Position numbers and translations under genes: made by a program. This document shows positions 20,601-29,314 of a stretch of DNA of 64,000 nt, piece after piece (position 1 is the stretch's first letter; the number at the start of each line of letters is the position of its first letter). The notes under the pieces are model-generated. The model was not told the origin of the DNA and did no database searches. It saw only the letters and a list, made by a program, of their open reading frames with translations. The stretch comes from Holophaga sp. (GTDB lineage Bacteria; Acidobacteriota; Holophagae; Holophagales; Holophagaceae), in contig JADKBC010000049.1 in NCBI GenBank assembly GCA_016715205.1, positions 434,001 to 498,000 of the forward strand. The letters are read 5' to 3'.

Positions 20601-20838
20601 CGAGCTCGACCAGGCCGTCGGCAAGGCACCCGGTGCCAACTTGCTGCGGGCTGACCGCGCCGCCGAGAAAGGCCTGCGCGTGAAGGCCGATGCCCCCGAA
20701 CTGTTGCTCTGCCGAGCCGAAAGTGCCAAGCTCAACGCCCGCTGGACCGGTAACCCCGAAGCCCGAGCCAAGGCGGAAGCGTTCACCCGGCAAGCCCATT
20801 CCTTCAACCCTGAGATGACCTTTCCCCAAGGTCACTGA
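17644..20838 (+). CDS. Membrane Ser/Thr protein kinase with TPR-rich extracellular C-terminus
   Basis: 1064 aa from a TTG start with AGGAG 6-7 nt upstream. Kinase domain about 115-380: glycine loop EGGMGRVFKAFD, lysine in VALKFL, catalytic HRDLKPANIM, DFGLAK and APEQ, so likely active (PknB/Hanks type). One transmembrane helix near 398-418 (LSLTLAASVLVVIGLLGW). The remaining 640 residues are helical TPR-like repeats, probably outside the cytoplasm and sensing or scaffolding. A phospho-target cannot be named. Base composition of about 19250-20160 is lower in GC than the ends, as in a stretch of less constrained repeats. Confidence 0.9.
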   Translation: MDSRQPVQLIGMALLRGLLDESALRQALGSERALLEALQAQGSLDANDLADLAHLLENSRDSPTGPLNEDEAAAPPSEDAVGQDPWETQSPKPTGGDGSGRQVLRVLTLPVWKHYRNLRFVAEGGMGRVFKAFDPRLKRMVALKFLRGRDAELVARFRLEAQNQARVEHPNICKVFDVGEWQGQSYIAMQFIQGETLETAALGLSLIDQVKVMEAVAEAIHAAHHQGLIHRDLKPANIMVERGERGPKPTVLDFGLAKGQEPTGLTVQGMVVGTTHYMAPEQARGDHASVGRRTDVYGLGATLHRVLTGCAPFSDSMGAEVLRRTLEEDVPSLTHLLPGLSEDLDTIVRKCLEKEPSRRYESALAVAEDLRRWREGEPILARPATLAGRLWRRVKRHRTLSLTLAASVLVVIGLLGWNARTRMLGRRQVEVAQRFGMEVKEIESLLRIERMLPAHDMRPVEGRVRAQLEALRRSMATLGPSAEGPGQYALGRGYLAMRDYGKALEALERAWGLNYRPSEAALSLAQIHLVLGNPTRFKVGGALEGGQKGQNEVETAKFHREQALTFFHLSDRQGMEASPYSRAQIAYLENDWKKCRAFSEQVVQEQPWRYEALLLNAMALERNLYEKRNYQGHSAEIIRPLLQEAERVLSRAADLGRSDGEVQMMLCQITNELAMLESESGHPTLDPLLHARSTLEKALLIYPHDELLSTLLGTMDREILLRLAAGEDTRELCRQGIKLSAEGAALTPKGIGTSRGQFGILHWFYGESLWRRGVDPRAFLETTLSAIPKAEMEQAEALNVLSRYEGQHGQDIRQHIHRAEGILEQLIRERGEYFYLRTIWGESMAVLAHWEYWTERDPVGAIRRGRAQLEKAIKIQPEVVYSYFHLPLLHAMEARLALAQGQNPAPSVAAALQAARAGAAIRANHFRTQLALAEAHHVAALADIQAHRDPMAHLTLARKAVRDAWALNGTDWRIALAESRLALTEAELDQAVGKAPGANLLRADRAAEKGLRVKADAPELLLCRAESAKLNARWTGNPEARAKAEAFTRQAHSFNPEMTFPQGH

Positions 20839-20916
20839 GGGGCCTTGCGGGTACCCGTTTCAACGTTCGGATGGCTTTCGAGCCCAGGCAATACACACAG
20901 GAGCGTCGTCAAGCTT

Positions 20917-20966
20917 TGCCCTTCTCCATCGAACTCAATGGTAGTGGTGCTCGATGGGGAAGGGCA
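20917..20966. terminator. Possible bidirectional terminator hairpin
   Basis: Between the convergent kinase and Ig-repeat genes, 20917-20932 and 20951-20966 form an inverted repeat matching at 15 of 16 positions, with an 18-nt loop. There is no long T-run on either side, so it may instead be a transcript-stabilising hairpin. Confidence 0.45.
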
Positions 20967-21025
20967 TTAATGGGAGCCTGAACTGCCAAAAATCGGGAGC
21001 GACAACCGGCAGCCCGCGCCTTTTG

Positions 21026-24000
21026 TTAACGGCAAACCTGCGGGCACGTGACGGGTAGGGAAGCGGAATTGCGGGGCACTGGCGTTGCTCCCACCGTAAA
21101 GTCTGCCGAACAGTTGCCCGTCCGGTCACAGCCATTGTTATTGCGAACAGCTGCGGTCGTCACGCTAAGGGCAGATGTGGGTGAGCCTGCGCAGAGAACG
21201 GCGGTGCCATAGCCCACTTCGTCAATCACGGTGCCTGGAACGATGCTTCCACAAGCACCTAGGGGCGTTGAGATCGTCGCGAGGGCGACCTTTCCGCTGG
21301 TTCCGCTCAGGGCCAGGGTTCCCGTTGCATCAGCGGTCACAGGAATGGCCGCTCCTCCGGTTCCTGCCGTTCCTTCCACAAACAGGGCGTACCCACCTGC
21401 CGGAATGGTGATCGTGGGCAGAACATGGATGTTGGTTGCAACACTTCCGTAATTCCCTGCCGCGGATCCGTACTGCAGTGACCATCCCGCCGGGATCGTG
21501 AAGGATGCCGAGGATCGGTTGTGGAGTTCGATGTAATCCCGGTTGTAGGTTGCGGTGGCACTCGTGCCACCTCCCCCTCCGTAAACAGCGCTGATCACAA
21601 CCGCGGGTGCGCAGGTCACTGCCAGGGTGTGGCTGGAAGGGGCGGAAGCGAGGTCCGACAACCCCAGCCCGGCGGCATTGTTCATGAGATCAATCTGTGC
21701 TTGAGGCTGGGTTGGCGCAGCAGAATGAATGCCAACCCCATAGGTGTTGTTCTTTCCATAAAGGACGTACACCTTGATCGGGTCACCACCCACGGCACCG
21801 GATCCAATGGCGGAATAGGGAATCCGGAAATGATACCGACCCGCAGCCACATCTTGATTCATGGCCACTCCGGCTGCGTCCGCGGAAGACGTCGCCCCTG
21901 TGATCGTCTTGTGGTGCGTCTGCGTCAGCGTTCCATCCGCGGCGAAAGATCCAACCTGGAAGAAATCGAAGTCGCCACCGGCGCTATTGCCGATGGTGTA
22001 GGTGCCAGGCACAGAAAGTGCCCCGATGGTGCCCGTGGGATCGTAGGTCAGAGCCCCAGGCCCTGTCATACCTGAAGCGCGGTTTGTGTCATCCACCAAC
22101 AAAAACAAGTCGCTGCCGTTCGGAGGCGTGTCCATCTTGACGGTGACATAGAGATTCGCCCCATCCGAATCCACGAGCACATCCTTGATGCTCGCCAACA
22201 GGCCGTTTCCGGCGCCATTCGACTGAAGCTCACCGACAGTGAATACACGGCCCTTAAATGTGTAGGGGGTAGCCGTTGGATTGTTGAAGTACCAACGAAC
22301 CGTGGCAGATCCGCCTGCAGGAATGTTGCCGAAGGCCCACAAACCGTTGGCGCTCGTGATGGTTGTGGAGCCGGGAAGTGGGGAAGCGTTGCTTGAGCAG
22401 GATTCGCGGCCCGCCAATGACAGGTTTTGAATTTCTGCATACACGTTGTTCAACGTTGCGCCACTCGTATTGGTGATGGTCACGTTGTATTCGTAGGAAG
22501 AGCCTCCGCACCCTGTGCCGATGGGATCTACCAGGGAAGTTGAGAATTCGATCCCCATCCCTGATGTAAGTGTGAGCCCCGCAGTGCTGGATCCCGGATC
22601 GACTACGCCGTCGAAATAGGCGATGAAGTTGGTGATGGCGGGGGCAGCAGTCACCACGATACCTGCCTGACTACCGGTCAGGGTGGCAGTGATCGTATCC
22701 GTGGCCGTAATGGATTGGGTTCCTTCCGTGTTTAGGGTCAGGGCGAAGGCGTGGGTGCCACTATCTCCGGCTGTGTAAGCATAATTAGCCGGCAAGGTTG
22801 CCGAGGCGTCAGAGCTGGTGATGTGTACTGTTCCCGTGTAGGCCACGGCTGTATTTTCATTGGCGTCCAGTGCGGTGACAGTGAGGATATGGGGGGCTCC
22901 AGCCACCGTTGGGTTACTGAAGCCACTCACACCAAAGTGGGTAGCCGTCCCAGGATTCACAACGATGCCTGTCTGACTTCCCGTGATGGAGCTCGAGACA
23001 GTATCCGTGGCCACTAGGCTCTGGATGCCTGCAGTCTTCAGGGTCGCGCTGAACGTTCCCGTGCCACTGGTCAGGATGCCATCGACAGGGAGCGTGGCTG
23101 TGCCATCTGTGCTGGTGAAATGAACGGTGCCAGGGTAGGAGGGAACCACATTACCATCGGCATCCTTCGCCGTTACAGTGAAGGAATGGGTGGCCCCCGA
23201 AATCGTCGGGTTGGCAAAACCAGAGACCGTAAACGAAGCTGCGGTACCAGGATTCACGAGGATGCCTGCCTGGGTTCCTGTGATTGAGGCCGTGACAGTG
23301 TCGATAGCGGTCAGGGCCTGGGTTCCAGCTGTCTTCAGGGCTGCATTGAAGGTGCCAGTACCAGCGATCAGGGTGCCGTCAACCGGAAGCGTGGCCGAGC
23401 CATCTGTGCTGGTGAAGTGCACGGTGCCGGAATAACCTGTGGCTGTGTTGTTGGCGGCATCTCGTGCACTCACCAAAAAGGTGTGGCTGGCACCGGCCAG
23501 GGTTGGATTCGCAAAACCCGACACGCTGAAGTGCGTGGCGCTGCCTGGATTCACCGCGATGCTGCCTTGGCTTCCTGCAAGGGAGGCTGTGACCGTGTCC
23601 GTGACGGTGATGGTGTGGGTGCCTGCCGTATTGAGCGTAATGGTAAATCCTTCCGCACCGCTATTGAGAATGGTGAAGGTGAAATCACCTGGCAGTACCG
23701 CGCTGGGATCCGAACTGGAAAAATGCACTGTGCCAAGGTAACCCGTGGCGGTGTTGTTGTTGGCATCAAGCGCCGTGACAGTCAGCCCGTGGGCGACACC
23801 TGACACCGTTGGGTTTGGATAGCCGGTGACGGCGAAATGAGTAGCAGTGCCAGGGTTCACCAGGATCCCTGCTTGGCTGCCGGTGACGGAGGCATTCACG
23901 GTATCCGTGACGGTGATGGCGCGAGTTCCCACCGTGGCAAAGGCGAGGTTGAAACTGCGGACACCATTGTCACCGGCCGTAAAACTATAATCAGCGGGAA

Positions 24001-25171
24001 GGTTCGCGGCGGAATCAGAACTGGTGAAGTGGACGGTGCCTCGATAGCCAGCGGCCGTGTTATTGGCCGCATCCAACGCCGTAACCGTGAAGGTGTGGCT
24101 GACGCCTGCCGAAGTGGGATTGGCATAGCCAATCACGCCGAAGTGCGTGGCCGCACCTGAATTCACCGTGATGCCCGTCTGGGTCCCCGTGATGGAGGCA
24201 GTGATGGAATCTGTGGCTGTGATGGACTGGGTTCCCACGGTGTTCAAGGTTGCCGTGAAGGACAAGGTTCCACTGGTCAAGGTTGCGTCGGAGGGCAGAG
24301 CTGCGTTGCTATCCGTGCTGGCGATATGCACGGTGCCGGCGTATCCGGTGGCAATGTTGTTCGCAGAGTCCAGGGCCGTTACGGTGAAAGAATGTGAATC
24401 CCCTGCGACGGTTGGATTCATGAATCCGGATACTGAGAAATGGGTGGCGGCACCAGGATTCACGTTGATGGCAGCCTGGCTTCCGGTCAGGGCAGAAACG
24501 ACCGTGTCCGTCACTGATATGGTCTGGGAGCCAGCGGTTTTCAACGTGACGGCGAAGGTGCCAACCCCGGTCGTGAGTGTGGCATCGGTGGGAAGCATGG
24601 CCGCGGGATCTGTGCTGGTGAAATGCACCGTACCGCTGTACCCAACGGCAGTGTCATTGTTGGCATCCAGGGCCGTTACCGTAATGTTGTGGGCTGTCCC
24701 GGCAATGGTCGGATTCGTGAATCCCGACACCGAGAAATGAGTCGCGGCCCCTGGGATGATGGTGATGTTGAGAGGCACCGTGGTGCTGCCACCCGCGTTA
24801 GTTGCTGTCACCACATAATTCGCGGCGGCAGCCAGGGCTGTGGGGGTCCCTGTGACTACTCCCGTGGTGGCGCTGAGATTCAGGCCAGCGGGAAGCGCCG
24901 GAACCACCCCGTAGGAGGACACTGCCCCTCCGGTGCTGTGAGGGGCATTCGCGGTGATGGCCGTGCCCTTGGTGTACACCGCCGGGTTGACAGTGTAGGT
25001 CAGGGCTGTGGGCGGTTGGAGCGCTGGGGGCTGCGGCTCACTGCTGCTTTTGCAGGCAAGGGATAGCAGGATCACGCCAGCGCAAAGCACCTCCATGACC
25101 AGGCGGAACTGTCGCGTAAAACGGGAGAGGAGATTCGAATTGACACGAACCTGGTGGGCCTGGGGCAGCAT
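21026..25171 (-). CDS. Large surface lipoprotein: seven Ig-like repeats plus lamin-tail-like domain
   Basis: 1381 aa. GGGAGG 5 nt before ATG. Lipobox LSLAC (Cys40). Residues 55-140 look like a putative Ig (He_PIG) domain; residues 141 to about 840 are seven tandem repeats of about 99 aa, each starting with A-T-H-F-x-V-x-G-x-x-N-P-T or close to it. About 845-1150 is a region with extra cysteines, then a beta-rich region, and about 1200-1370 resembles a lamin-tail domain (YIELHNRSSASFTIPAGWSL). It is probably an exported, lipid-anchored adhesin or matrix protein; ligand unknown. See the separate DNA repeat entry. Confidence 0.85.
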   Translation of the reverse strand: MLPQAHQVRVNSNLLSRFTRQFRLVMEVLCAGVILLSLACKSSSEPQPPALQPPTALTYTVNPAVYTKGTAITANAPHSTGGAVSSYGVVPALPAGLNLSATTGVVTGTPTALAAAANYVVTATNAGGSTTVPLNITIIPGAATHFSVSGFTNPTIAGTAHNITVTALDANNDTAVGYSGTVHFTSTDPAAMLPTDATLTTGVGTFAVTLKTAGSQTISVTDTVVSALTGSQAAINVNPGAATHFSVSGFMNPTVAGDSHSFTVTALDSANNIATGYAGTVHIASTDSNAALPSDATLTSGTLSFTATLNTVGTQSITATDSITASITGTQTGITVNSGAATHFGVIGYANPTSAGVSHTFTVTALDAANNTAAGYRGTVHFTSSDSAANLPADYSFTAGDNGVRSFNLAFATVGTRAITVTDTVNASVTGSQAGILVNPGTATHFAVTGYPNPTVSGVAHGLTVTALDANNNTATGYLGTVHFSSSDPSAVLPGDFTFTILNSGAEGFTITLNTAGTHTITVTDTVTASLAGSQGSIAVNPGSATHFSVSGFANPTLAGASHTFLVSARDAANNTATGYSGTVHFTSTDGSATLPVDGTLIAGTGTFNAALKTAGTQALTAIDTVTASITGTQAGILVNPGTAASFTVSGFANPTISGATHSFTVTAKDADGNVVPSYPGTVHFTSTDGTATLPVDGILTSGTGTFSATLKTAGIQSLVATDTVSSSITGSQTGIVVNPGTATHFGVSGFSNPTVAGAPHILTVTALDANENTAVAYTGTVHITSSDASATLPANYAYTAGDSGTHAFALTLNTEGTQSITATDTITATLTGSQAGIVVTAAPAITNFIAYFDGVVDPGSSTAGLTLTSGMGIEFSTSLVDPIGTGCGGSSYEYNVTITNTSGATLNNVYAEIQNLSLAGRESCSSNASPLPGSTTITSANGLWAFGNIPAGGSATVRWYFNNPTATPYTFKGRVFTVGELQSNGAGNGLLASIKDVLVDSDGANLYVTVKMDTPPNGSDLFLLVDDTNRASGMTGPGALTYDPTGTIGALSVPGTYTIGNSAGGDFDFFQVGSFAADGTLTQTHHKTITGATSSADAAGVAMNQDVAAGRYHFRIPYSAIGSGAVGGDPIKVYVLYGKNNTYGVGIHSAAPTQPQAQIDLMNNAAGLGLSDLASAPSSHTLAVTCAPAVVISAVYGGGGGTSATATYNRDYIELHNRSSASFTIPAGWSLQYGSAAGNYGSVATNIHVLPTITIPAGGYALFVEGTAGTGGAAIPVTADATGTLALSGTSGKVALATISTPLGACGSIVPGTVIDEVGYGTAVLCAGSPTSALSVTTAAVRNNNGCDRTGNCSADFTVGATPVPRNSASLPVTCPQVCR
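22650..24751 (-). repeat. Seven tandem about 297-bp coding repeats
   Basis: Within the lipoprotein gene, seven copies of about 99 codons follow directly on one another. Copies three, four and seven carry short insertions of 6-8 codons; the sixth has A-A-S-F in place of A-T-H-F. Copies differ too much in sequence to be recent duplications, but share length and motif spacing, so copy number could vary between strains by unequal recombination. The left boundary is approximate. Confidence 0.75.
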
Positions 25172-25225
25172 GGGAACCTCCCGATTTTATTGATTTTTGT
25201 GATCTATTTGAACACAGGCCGGATC

Positions 25226-25255
25226 TTGCAATTGGATTGTTTTTTAAGTTATAAA
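25226..25255 (+). promoter_or_regulatory. Candidate sigma-70 promoter for the Old Yellow Enzyme gene
   Basis: TTGCAA (25226-25231) and TATAAA (25250-25255) are 18 bp apart inside an AT-rich island in the roughly 300-bp gap between the divergent Ig-repeat and oxidoreductase genes. The gap otherwise shows no gene. It would give a leader of about 210 nt to ATG 25470, which is long, so this is tentative. Confidence 0.35.
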
Positions 25256-25469
25256 CCTTATCAATTCTTTCTTTACCGAACATAAGGGAGGATTTTCCCC
25301 GTTTGAGGCGAGACGCGTCTTGGATGGAATGGCACCGCTAAGCACAAGCGGTGTGGCTGCGCGGGTTCCCGGATGACGCGGTTCGGAGCTGTCCCGAAGA
25401 AAATACATGTCACAACATTTATACGACCGTCATCCCACCAGCACCGGACAGTCCGGAACAAGGATGATT

Positions 25470-26552
25470 ATGACGGTGGATCTTTTTGCTCCTTTTATGC
25501 TGGGGGACATCACCCTGCAGAACCGGATTGTGATGGCGCCCATGACGCGGAGCCGGGCCATTGGTAATGTGCCAAACGAGTTGATGGCCACGTACTACGG
25601 CCAACGGGCCACGGCGGGGCTCACCATCACGGAGGGCACCACGCCCGCGCCGGAAGGATTGGGTTACGCCCGCATTCCCGGCATCTACAGCGAAGCTCAA
25701 GTGGCCGGTTGGAAGCTGGTGGCCGATGCGGTGCATGCGAAGGGCGGACGCATCTTCGTCCAGCTCATGCATACCGGGCGTGTGGGGCATCCCGCCAACC
25801 TGCCCGAAGGGGCGGAGATGTTGGCGCCTTCGGCCGTGACCGCGGCTGGGGAGATGTGGACGGACGCCCAGGGCATGCAGCCTCATCCCACGCCACGTGG
25901 CATGACGGAAACTGAGATTACAGGAGTCATCGAGGCCTTTGCCCAGGGCGCACGCCATGCCCGGGCTGCGGGTTTGGACGGTATCGAGTTGCACGGTGCC
26001 AATGGTTATCTGCTGGAACAGTTTTTCCACCCGGCTACCAATCTCCGGGCCGATGCTTGGGGCGGCGACTACCAGGCCAGGGGGCGCTTCATCCTGGAAG
26101 TGGCCAAGGCCTGCGCGGCTGCCATCGGCGCCGGGCGACTGGGCATTCGCCTGAGTCCTTTCGGGGTCTTCAACGATATGGCCCCCTACGAAGGTGTGGA
26201 TGAGGCCTACACCTGGCTGGCCGGTGAATTGGGCGCCCTTGGGTTGGCCTACCTGCACGTGGTGGACCACAGCGCCATGGGGGCGCCCGCGGTGCCGCAA
26301 AGCACCAAGGATTCGATGCGTCGAGCCTTCAAGGGCACGGTGATTCTCAGCGGCGGTTATGACTTGCCTCGGGCCCAGGCGGACGTGGCGGCTGGGAAGG
26401 GCGAACTGGTGGCCTTCGGCAGGCCCTTCATCGCCAATCCGGATCTGGTGAGCCGACTTCAGAAGGGCCTGCCGTTACAGGAGCCTGATGCCGCCCTGTT
26501 CTATACGCCGGGGCCCGCAGGCTATAGCGACTACGCCGAGGCGGGTCGATAG
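25470..26552 (+). CDS. Old Yellow Enzyme family alkene reductase (NemA-like)
   Basis: 360 aa. FMN-dependent (alpha/beta)8 barrel: DITLQNRIVMAPMTRSRAI at the N-terminus, QLMHTGRV (substrate-binding His-Thr in family), DGIELHGANGYLLEQF near 180, and AFGRPFIANPDL near the C-terminus. It reduces activated C=C bonds, e.g. nitro-olefins or quinones, with NADPH, in the cytoplasm. Start ATG 25470 has AAGGA 5 nt upstream; an ATG 6 bp earlier and a 63-nt longer reading are less likely. Confidence 0.9.
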   Translation: MTVDLFAPFMLGDITLQNRIVMAPMTRSRAIGNVPNELMATYYGQRATAGLTITEGTTPAPEGLGYARIPGIYSEAQVAGWKLVADAVHAKGGRIFVQLMHTGRVGHPANLPEGAEMLAPSAVTAAGEMWTDAQGMQPHPTPRGMTETEITGVIEAFAQGARHARAAGLDGIELHGANGYLLEQFFHPATNLRADAWGGDYQARGRFILEVAKACAAAIGAGRLGIRLSPFGVFNDMAPYEGVDEAYTWLAGELGALGLAYLHVVDHSAMGAPAVPQSTKDSMRRAFKGTVILSGGYDLPRAQADVAAGKGELVAFGRPFIANPDLVSRLQKGLPLQEPDAALFYTPGPAGYSDYAEAGR

Positions 26553-26642
26553 GCAGGAGATTGCTTCCTGAGCGAGCGTGACGGTTTTGGAAGGGCTTCC
26601 ACCAGATAGCCTGGAGGTGCATCCTTCCCCTTGGAGGACATC

Positions 26643-27134
26643 ATGCTGACAGTTCTACAGGAACTGTATGCCCATCAGGCCTGGGCGGATGCCCGCCAGT
26701 GGGGCGCCATTCTGGGCCATGAACCTGCTCGCCTGGACTCTGACCTCTTTGCGCGGTTGGTGCATCTGCACGGTGCCCAGCATGTCTGGCTTGCGCGCTG
26801 GCAGGGCTCGCCGGTCCTGTTTCCCGTGCCGGGGGATTTCCAGGACCTCTCGGCGCTGCTCGCCTTTGCGCAGGACGTGCAGCTCCGATCGACCGCTTTT
26901 CGATCGGGCCTCACACAGGCTGATCTTGAAAGGCCATTGGATTACCGCGATCTCCATGGACATCCCTGGTCCCAGCCGCTGAGCGAGATGATGTTGCACG
27001 TGGCGCTCCACAGTCAGTACCACCGCGGGCAGCAGGCCACGCGGCTGCGGGCCCTGGGCGCGGCCATGCCACCGACGGACCTGGTGGTATGGCAGCGACT
27101 GGGTCGACCCGGGGCCGTGTGGCCGGAACCTTAA
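26643..27134 (+). CDS. DinB-like four-helix protein
   Basis: 163 aa. DinB/YfiT fold: helix YAHQAWADARQWG, then HGAQHVWLARWQG with a metal-type histidine, and C-terminal HVALHSQYHRGQQATRLR with two more conserved histidines. Members bind a divalent metal and act as thiol-dependent transferases; some use bacillithiol, which is fitting because bsh genes lie in the window, but the link is inferential. GGAGG is 5 nt before ATG 26643. Confidence 0.8.
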   Translation: MLTVLQELYAHQAWADARQWGAILGHEPARLDSDLFARLVHLHGAQHVWLARWQGSPVLFPVPGDFQDLSALLAFAQDVQLRSTAFRSGLTQADLERPLDYRDLHGHPWSQPLSEMMLHVALHSQYHRGQQATRLRALGAAMPPTDLVVWQRLGRPGAVWPEP

Positions 27135-27140
27135 GCGGGG

Positions 27141-27921
27141 TTATTCCCCCTTGAATACCGGTGGCCGCTTTTCCAGGAAGGACTGGATGCCTTCCTTGTA
27201 GTCGTGGCTGTCATAGACTTTGCGGCGCAGGCCCTGGATGCGTTCGAACATGTTGGGCGGCAGGGGCGAGGCATTGCCCAGCAGGCGGAAGCTTTCCTTC
27301 ATGGCAGCGATGGAAAGGGGGCTGTTGCGGCTGATTTTTTCGGCCATGGCGAAGGTGAAGGCTTCCAGATCTTCCGAAGGCACCAGGTGATTCAGGATGC
27401 CCACCTGTTGCGCCCGCTCGGCGGGGATGGGCTGGGCGCTGAAGAACATCTCCTTGGCGGTGTTGATGCCCAGGATGTTCATGAAGCGCAGCAGGCCGCT
27501 CGGATTGTAAGGCACGCCGATCTTGGCGGGAGTCATGGTGAACTGCGCCTTGGGGGTGCCGATCAGGATGTCGCAGGTGAGCGCCACATCGCAGGCGCCG
27601 CCCCACACGCTGCTATCGATCATGGCGATGACGGGCATGGGCAGGTGCTGAATTTCGCGCAACACGCGCACCAGCGGATCATCGTAGCCCAGGGGATCGC
27701 GGCCGGGCATTGGGAAGTTCGTTCACATCGTGGCCTGCGCTCCACACCTTGGCACCGTCGTGGGCGCGCAGCACGATGACCCGGGCCTTGCGATCCCGCA
27801 TTTCCTCGAAGGCGTCGAACATCTCGCTGATCATCTGATCCGAGAGCGCGTTGCGGTGCTCGGGGTGATTCATGGTGACGGTGCCGACAAAGCCGTCGAG
27901 GTGGCTCAGGATCATGGGCAT
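27141..27921 (-). pseudogene. Methylmalonyl-CoA decarboxylase (ScpB/YgfG-like), split by a single-base frameshift
   Basis: Enoyl-CoA hydratase (crotonase) superfamily. N-terminal frame (27921 downwards): MNHPEHRNALSD, then AKVWSAGHDVNELP; C-terminal frame: GRDPLGYDDPLVRVLREIQ, VWGGACDVALTCDI, KIGVPYNPSGLL. The YDDPL and GVPYN motifs match E. coli methylmalonyl-CoA decarboxylase. Frames meet at a GGG run at 27705-27707; one base less gives a continuous reading LPNAGRDPL. GGGAGG is 5 nt before ATG 27921. It would convert methylmalonyl-CoA to propionyl-CoA. Probably a sequencing error or recent inactivation. Confidence 0.85.
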
Positions 27922-28087
27922 GGCATCCTCCCTGGCGTACATGGCGAATTCAAGGTGTTGGCATCTGGGCCCGCTGCGAAAGATTCGAGGCCCAGAACCT
28001 AACGCCAATTCTCAGCCTAGGGAAGACCGGAGGTCTGCACAACGGAAGGTGACGAAGTGTAAACAGCTGGGGCGCCCTGCCCGTTGG

Positions 28088-29269
28088 CTATCGGTTGGGG
28101 GAGGCTTCCACCATCACGAGCTTCTCGTCGCTGCCCAGGGCAATCAGGAGGCGGTCCAAAAGGGCTTCATCCCGCAACCAAAAGGCGCCAGGCAGCACCC
28201 GTTCCTGGGGTTTGCCAAAGGGGAAGAGGCGCTGCCGGAGCCGCTCTGGATCTTCACCCAGAAGGTTGCCCACCCGATCCCGGTGCAGCCTGCGATCCAG
28301 CTTCAGCAGGTGGTGTCGGGCCCGGGCCAGTTCCTGCCGAAAACGGTTGCCGATGCCCGTGCCCCACTCCGCCTGCGGTTGGCCCAGCAGGGCTTGGCTG
28401 GGCAAGGGCAGGGTTTCCGGGAGGAAGGCCTCCCAATAGCCCGCCCGGAGCGCTTCCAGCTGGGAGGGCACCAGGCTGAGCCCACCGGGCACCACATACG
28501 CGGTGGGGCGCGGCACGATCTGAGGTGGTGTGAGCTCCACCTTTTCCCAAAGGGGTTCCGCCAGGCGCCAGTAGGCCCGCTCGGCGGGACCCAGCACCGC
28601 ATGGGTCACGGGCAGCATGAGGGATTGCATGAGGGGCCGCAGGGCGGCGCCTGGGCTCAGCCAGCAACCCGCAGGGCAGGGAGCCCCCGTATCGAGCCGA
28701 AGGCGCCGACCGGTTATTGGATCGAGGCTGAACCAGGCTGCCTGCTCACGGGGATCGAGTTTGAAATCGAAGCCTTCAGCCTCCAGAGTCTCGGCCTGGC
28801 GCACGAGGGCGGCTTCCAGACCCAAGGTCCGCCAGCGTTCCAACTCAGGCTGGATGGAATCCCGGAGCGTGCGTTCGGTGGGGGAAAAGAACCTCAAGCC
28901 CCGGGACCAGAGGGGTTTCCCCAGGGCCAGCACATGGTTGCGCAGGGTGGGCCGATCTGGGGTTGGCAGCGGCCCCCACAGCGCTTCCGCTTCCTGCTGG
29001 TGCACGTCGGTCCAGGGCAACCAGCCCGTGGCGGTGCCCTGGGGTGAAGCGAAGGTAAAGCGGTGCCGGTGCAGCCGATCACCCTGGAACGCCACGGTGG
29101 AAGCCACTTCCAGGCGGTCATGATCTTCGTCGGCCATCCAGTAGATGGCTTCCCCGCCCAGGCGCTGGGCCAAAGCCAGGGCCGCGAGGGCCTTGATCAC
29201 CGAAAGCGCGGGCGTCCAACCCACACCGATCTGTTGGCCCGTGACCACCACGGGGCGTTGAGTTTCCAT
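28088..29269 (-). CDS. bshC: Bacillithiol biosynthesis cysteine-adding enzyme, short form
   Basis: 393 aa. N-terminal VVVTGQQIGVGWTPALSVIK and YWMADEDHDRLEV are hallmark BshC motifs; a charged helical C-terminus (coiled coil in family) closes the protein. It joins cysteine to glucosaminyl-malate to make bacillithiol. Bacillus BshC is about 530 aa with about 90 residues before the GQQ motif; here the motif starts at residue 7 and there is no upstream coding space before the next gene (29315), so the shortness is real, not a missed start. Confidence 0.85.
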   Translation of the reverse strand: METQRPVVVTGQQIGVGWTPALSVIKALAALALAQRLGGEAIYWMADEDHDRLEVASTVAFQGDRLHRHRFTFASPQGTATGWLPWTDVHQQEAEALWGPLPTPDRPTLRNHVLALGKPLWSRGLRFFSPTERTLRDSIQPELERWRTLGLEAALVRQAETLEAEGFDFKLDPREQAAWFSLDPITGRRLRLDTGAPCPAGCWLSPGAALRPLMQSLMLPVTHAVLGPAERAYWRLAEPLWEKVELTPPQIVPRPTAYVVPGGLSLVPSQLEALRAGYWEAFLPETLPLPSQALLGQPQAEWGTGIGNRFRQELARARHHLLKLDRRLHRDRVGNLLGEDPERLRQRLFPFGKPQERVLPGAFWLRDEALLDRLLIALGSDEKLVMVEASPNR

Positions 29270-29314
29270 AGGGCCAAGCCTAGCGGAAACGGGAGGAAAT
29301 CGGGTGGCCCCCCC

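Noticed and set aside
22650..24751. Considered as CRISPR-like direct repeats
   Set aside because: Repeats are about 297 bp, in-frame and protein-coding with no unique short spacers.
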